From the NCBI GenBank assembly GCA_964502775.1, contig CAZCYE010000018.1:1-22831 (forward strand): DNA of 22,831 nt. The letters run 5' to 3'. The notes under the pieces are model-generated. The model saw only the letters and a list, made by a program, of their open reading frames with translations, had not been told where the DNA came from and did not search any database. The position numbers and the translations under genes are program-made. The DNA is from CAZCYE01 sp964502775. Its GTDB lineage: Bacteria > Actinomycetota > Acidimicrobiia > IMCC26256 > PALSA-555. Each line of letters starts with the position of its first letter. Position 1 is the stretch's first letter. Shown here in pieces: positions 20,979 through 22,831 of this stretch.

Positions 20979-22103
20979 GTGACCGACTACCGCCCCGTGT
21001 GGGGGGAGATCGACCTCGGTGCCGTGCGCGCGAATGTGCGGACCCTCGTGGCGCGGGCGGCGCCCGCCGCGCTCCTCGCGGTGGTCAAGGCCGATGGCTA
21101 CGGCCACGGAGAGGTTCCCGTGGCGTTCGCCGCGCTCGACGCCGGGGCCACCTGGCTCGGCGTCGCACTCGTGGAGGAGGGCGTCCGGCTGCGCGCCGCG
21201 GGCATCGACGCGCCGATCCTGGTGCTCTCGGAGCCCGCGCCCGAGGCGGCCGCCACCGTGGTCGCCGAGGGCCTCACTCCTGTGGTGTACACGGTGGCGG
21301 GCATCGAGGGGCTGGCCAAGGCCGTCGCCGACGCCGGCGCGGCCGCGCCGCTGGCGGTGCACCTCAAGGTCGACACCGGGATGCACCGCGTGGGCTGCTC
21401 GCCCGACGAGGTGCACGCCCTCGTGGAGTCCATCCGTGCCCGTCCCGAGGTCGAGCTCGGCGGCGTGTGCACGCACCTGGCGGTGGCCGACGAGCCTGCG
21501 CACACCTACACCGACGACCAGCTCGCCCGCTTCGACGCCGTGCTCGCGGAGCTCGAGCACACCGGCGTCCGCCCACCGCTCGCGCACGCCGCCAACTCGG
21601 CCGCGCTGCTCACGCGCCCCAACGCACGCTATGACCTCGTGCGGGTCGGCATCGCGCTCTACGGCGTGGCTCCCACCCCGGCGCTCGCCGGCGCGGCGGG
21701 GCTGGAGCCCGCGCTGTCGCTCCGGGCCCGGGTCACGCACGTCAAGACCCTTCCGCCCGGCGCCCAGGTCTCCTATGGGCTCCGCTACACACTCGGCGCC
21801 GAAGCCCGCGTCGCCACCGTTCCCGTGGGCTACGCCGACGGCGTGCCCCGCAACCTCGGCCTCACGGGTGCCGAGGTGCTCGTGGGCGGGCGGCGCCACC
21901 CGATCGCGGGCACCGTGACCATGGACCAGCTCATGGTCGATGTCGGCGACGCGCCGGTGGCCGTCGGCGACGAGGTGGTGCTCATCGGGCGCCAGGGCTC
22001 CGACGCCGTCACCGTGACGGAGTGGGCGGAACGGCTCGGCACGATCGCGTACGAGGTGGTCACGGGGATCGGGCCGCGCGTGCCTCGGCGCTACGTGGGG
22101 TGA
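20979..22103 (+). CDS. alr: Alanine racemase
   Basis: Alr interconverts L- and D-alanine with PLP, supplying D-alanine for peptidoglycan. The product is 374 residues. The PLP lysine is K37 in AVVKADGYGHG. The second catalytic base is Y266 in SYGLRY (canonical Tyr265). Other blocks are LKVDTGMHRVGC (129-140), HAANSAALL (203-211), RVGIALYG (222-229), PVGYADGVPRNL (282-293) and TVTMDQLMVDVGD (312-324). The GTG at 20979 lies 11 bases after the CBS gene; it gives MTDYRPVWGEIDLGAVRANV, the expected first strand. The stop TGA overlaps the GTG of udg (GTGA). Confidence 0.97.
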   Translation: MTDYRPVWGEIDLGAVRANVRTLVARAAPAALLAVVKADGYGHGEVPVAFAALDAGATWLGVALVEEGVRLRAAGIDAPILVLSEPAPEAAATVVAEGLTPVVYTVAGIEGLAKAVADAGAAAPLAVHLKVDTGMHRVGCSPDEVHALVESIRARPEVELGGVCTHLAVADEPAHTYTDDQLARFDAVLAELEHTGVRPPLAHAANSAALLTRPNARYDLVRVGIALYGVAPTPALAGAAGLEPALSLRARVTHVKTLPPGAQVSYGLRYTLGAEARVATVPVGYADGVPRNLGLTGAEVLVGGRRHPIAGTVTMDQLMVDVGDAPVAVGDEVVLIGRQGSDAVTVTEWAERLGTIAYEVVTGIGPRVPRRYVG

Positions 22104-22699
22104 GCGCCGGGGTCGCGCTCGCCTGGGAGTCGTTCGACGCGCTGCGCGACGACGCGCTGGCGTGCACGAAGTGCCCGCTCGCCGAGGGCCGCACCCAGGT
22201 GGTCTTCGGCGCGGGTGATCCCGATGCCGATCTGGTCTTCGTGGGCGAGGGGCCCGGCGCCGAAGAGGACCGCCAGGGGATCCCGTTCGTGGGCCGGGCC
22301 GGCCAGCTCCTCACCAAGCTCATCGAGGGCATCGGCCTGGCGCGCGACGACGTCTACATCGCCAACGTGGTGAAGTGCCGGCCGCCGGGCAACCGCGATC
22401 CGGCGCCGGTCGAGATCGAGGCGTGCCGTCCGTACCTCGAGGCCCAGCTCGCCTTCATCGCGCCCACGGTGGTCGTCACGCTGGGCAACTTCGCCACCCG
22501 GTTGCTGCTCGACACCAAGGACGGGATCACGAAGTTGCGCGGCCGTGAGTTCGTCTACCGGGACGGCCCGGCCGTGCTCGTGCCCACGCTGCATCCCGCC
22601 GCGGTGCTGCGCAGCGGCGGCGTGGCGCTGGCCCAGGCTCGCGCCGACTTCGTGGTGGTCAAGCGCGCGCTCGCCCGCCTCGGGAGCTCGGCTCCGTGA
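22100..22699 (+). CDS. udg: Family 4 uracil-DNA glycosylase (4Fe-4S)
   Basis: This type of enzyme removes uracil from DNA, beginning base-excision repair. The product is 199 residues. Four cysteines, C22 and C25 (CTKC), C93 (KCRPPGNRDP) and C109 (ACRPYL), match the iron-sulphur ligands of the family. The active-site motif is GEGPGAEEDRQGIPFVGRAG (49-68), with GEGPGAEED in place of the GQDPY of family 1, and the second motif is PTLHPAAVLR (162-171). GTG 22100 forms a GTGA overlap with alr. The stop TGA is part of the first base triplets of the repeat that follows. Confidence 0.95.
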   Translation: MSAGVALAWESFDALRDDALACTKCPLAEGRTQVVFGAGDPDADLVFVGEGPGAEEDRQGIPFVGRAGQLLTKLIEGIGLARDDVYIANVVKCRPPGNRDPAPVEIEACRPYLEAQLAFIAPTVVVTLGNFATRLLLDTKDGITKLRGREFVYRDGPAVLVPTLHPAAVLRSGGVALAQARADFVVVKRALARLGSSAP

Positions 22700-22831
22700 G
22701 CGAGCATCGCGAGGCGGGTATCCCGCCGAGCAGCGAGCGGGGCCCAAACGGCCCGGCGGCGCAGCCGCCGAGAGCGGAAGACGTGAGCGAGCGTCGCGAG
22801 GCGGGTATCCCGCCGAGCAGCGAGCGGGGCC
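22696..22831 (+). repeat. 87-bp tandem unit, one full and one partial copy to window end
   Basis: Bases 22696-22744 and 22783-22831 are identical over 49 bases except one (A at 22706, G at 22793); the period is 87 bp. Each unit has GTGAGCGAGC, the palindrome GGCGGG-TAT-CCCGCC (22713-22727 in the first), CGAGCAGCGAGCGGGGCC, a hairpin CGGCGGC-GCA-GCCGCCG (22754-22770) and AGAGCGGAAGAC. It begins at the udg stop (GTGA). A frame starting at GTG 22696 stays open to the window edge (29 codons per unit, REAGIPPSSERGPNGPAAQP), so part of a further gene is possible but unproved. The array runs off the window. Confidence 0.9.

Overview
The window is a high-GC chromosomal segment carrying most of the actinobacterial S10/spc/alpha ribosomal-protein supercluster and the cell-wall and housekeeping genes that usually follow it. 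All genes are on the + strand and many overlap by 1 to 4 bases (TGATG, ATGA, GTGA). Gene order, roughly 70% GC, frequent GTG starts, cysteine-bearing (zinc) forms of S14, S4, L36 and L24, and TAGGAT-type -10 boxes all point to Actinomycetota. An Acidimicrobiia-like lineage is my inference, not something the sequence proves.

Layout. 1-4978: rplP (3' end), rpmC, rpsQ, rplN, rplX, rplE, rpsN, rpsH, rplF, rplR, rpsE, rpmD, rplO. 5055-7788: secY, adk, map. 8155-12162: infA, rpmJ, rpsM, rpsK, rpsD, rpoA, rplQ, truA. 12190-12591: a small, lower-GC predicted lipoprotein of unknown function, inserted before rplM. 12750-14981: rplM, rpsI, glmM. 14992-18417: a greatly enlarged GlmS (1141 residues). 18424-22699: acpS, nnr (NAD(P)HX repair), a two-CBS-domain protein, alr and a family-4 uracil-DNA glycosylase.

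How the genes work together. The first 12 kb makes ribosomal subunits, IF1, the RNA polymerase alpha subunit, the SecY channel, adenylate kinase, methionine aminopeptidase and a tRNA pseudouridine synthase. GlmS and GlmM make glucosamine-1-phosphate for peptidoglycan, Alr supplies D-alanine, AcpS activates acyl carrier protein, and Nnr and Udg repair damaged cofactor and DNA.

The least ordinary content lies between genes. A family of GC-rich palindromic elements with a GGG-TAY-CCC core sits in five gaps (rpsQ/rplN, map/infA, acpS/nnr, nnr/CBS, udg/window end). It includes an exact 66-bp direct repeat and an 87-bp tandem unit, and the copies sit directly on or beside the upstream stop codon in four of the five gaps. 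Other points of note are a CTG start codon for infA, the inserts in GlmS, two possible leaderless promoters, and repeat-like sequence inside the ends of rpmD and truA. No tRNA, rRNA, CRISPR array, transposase or prophage gene was seen.
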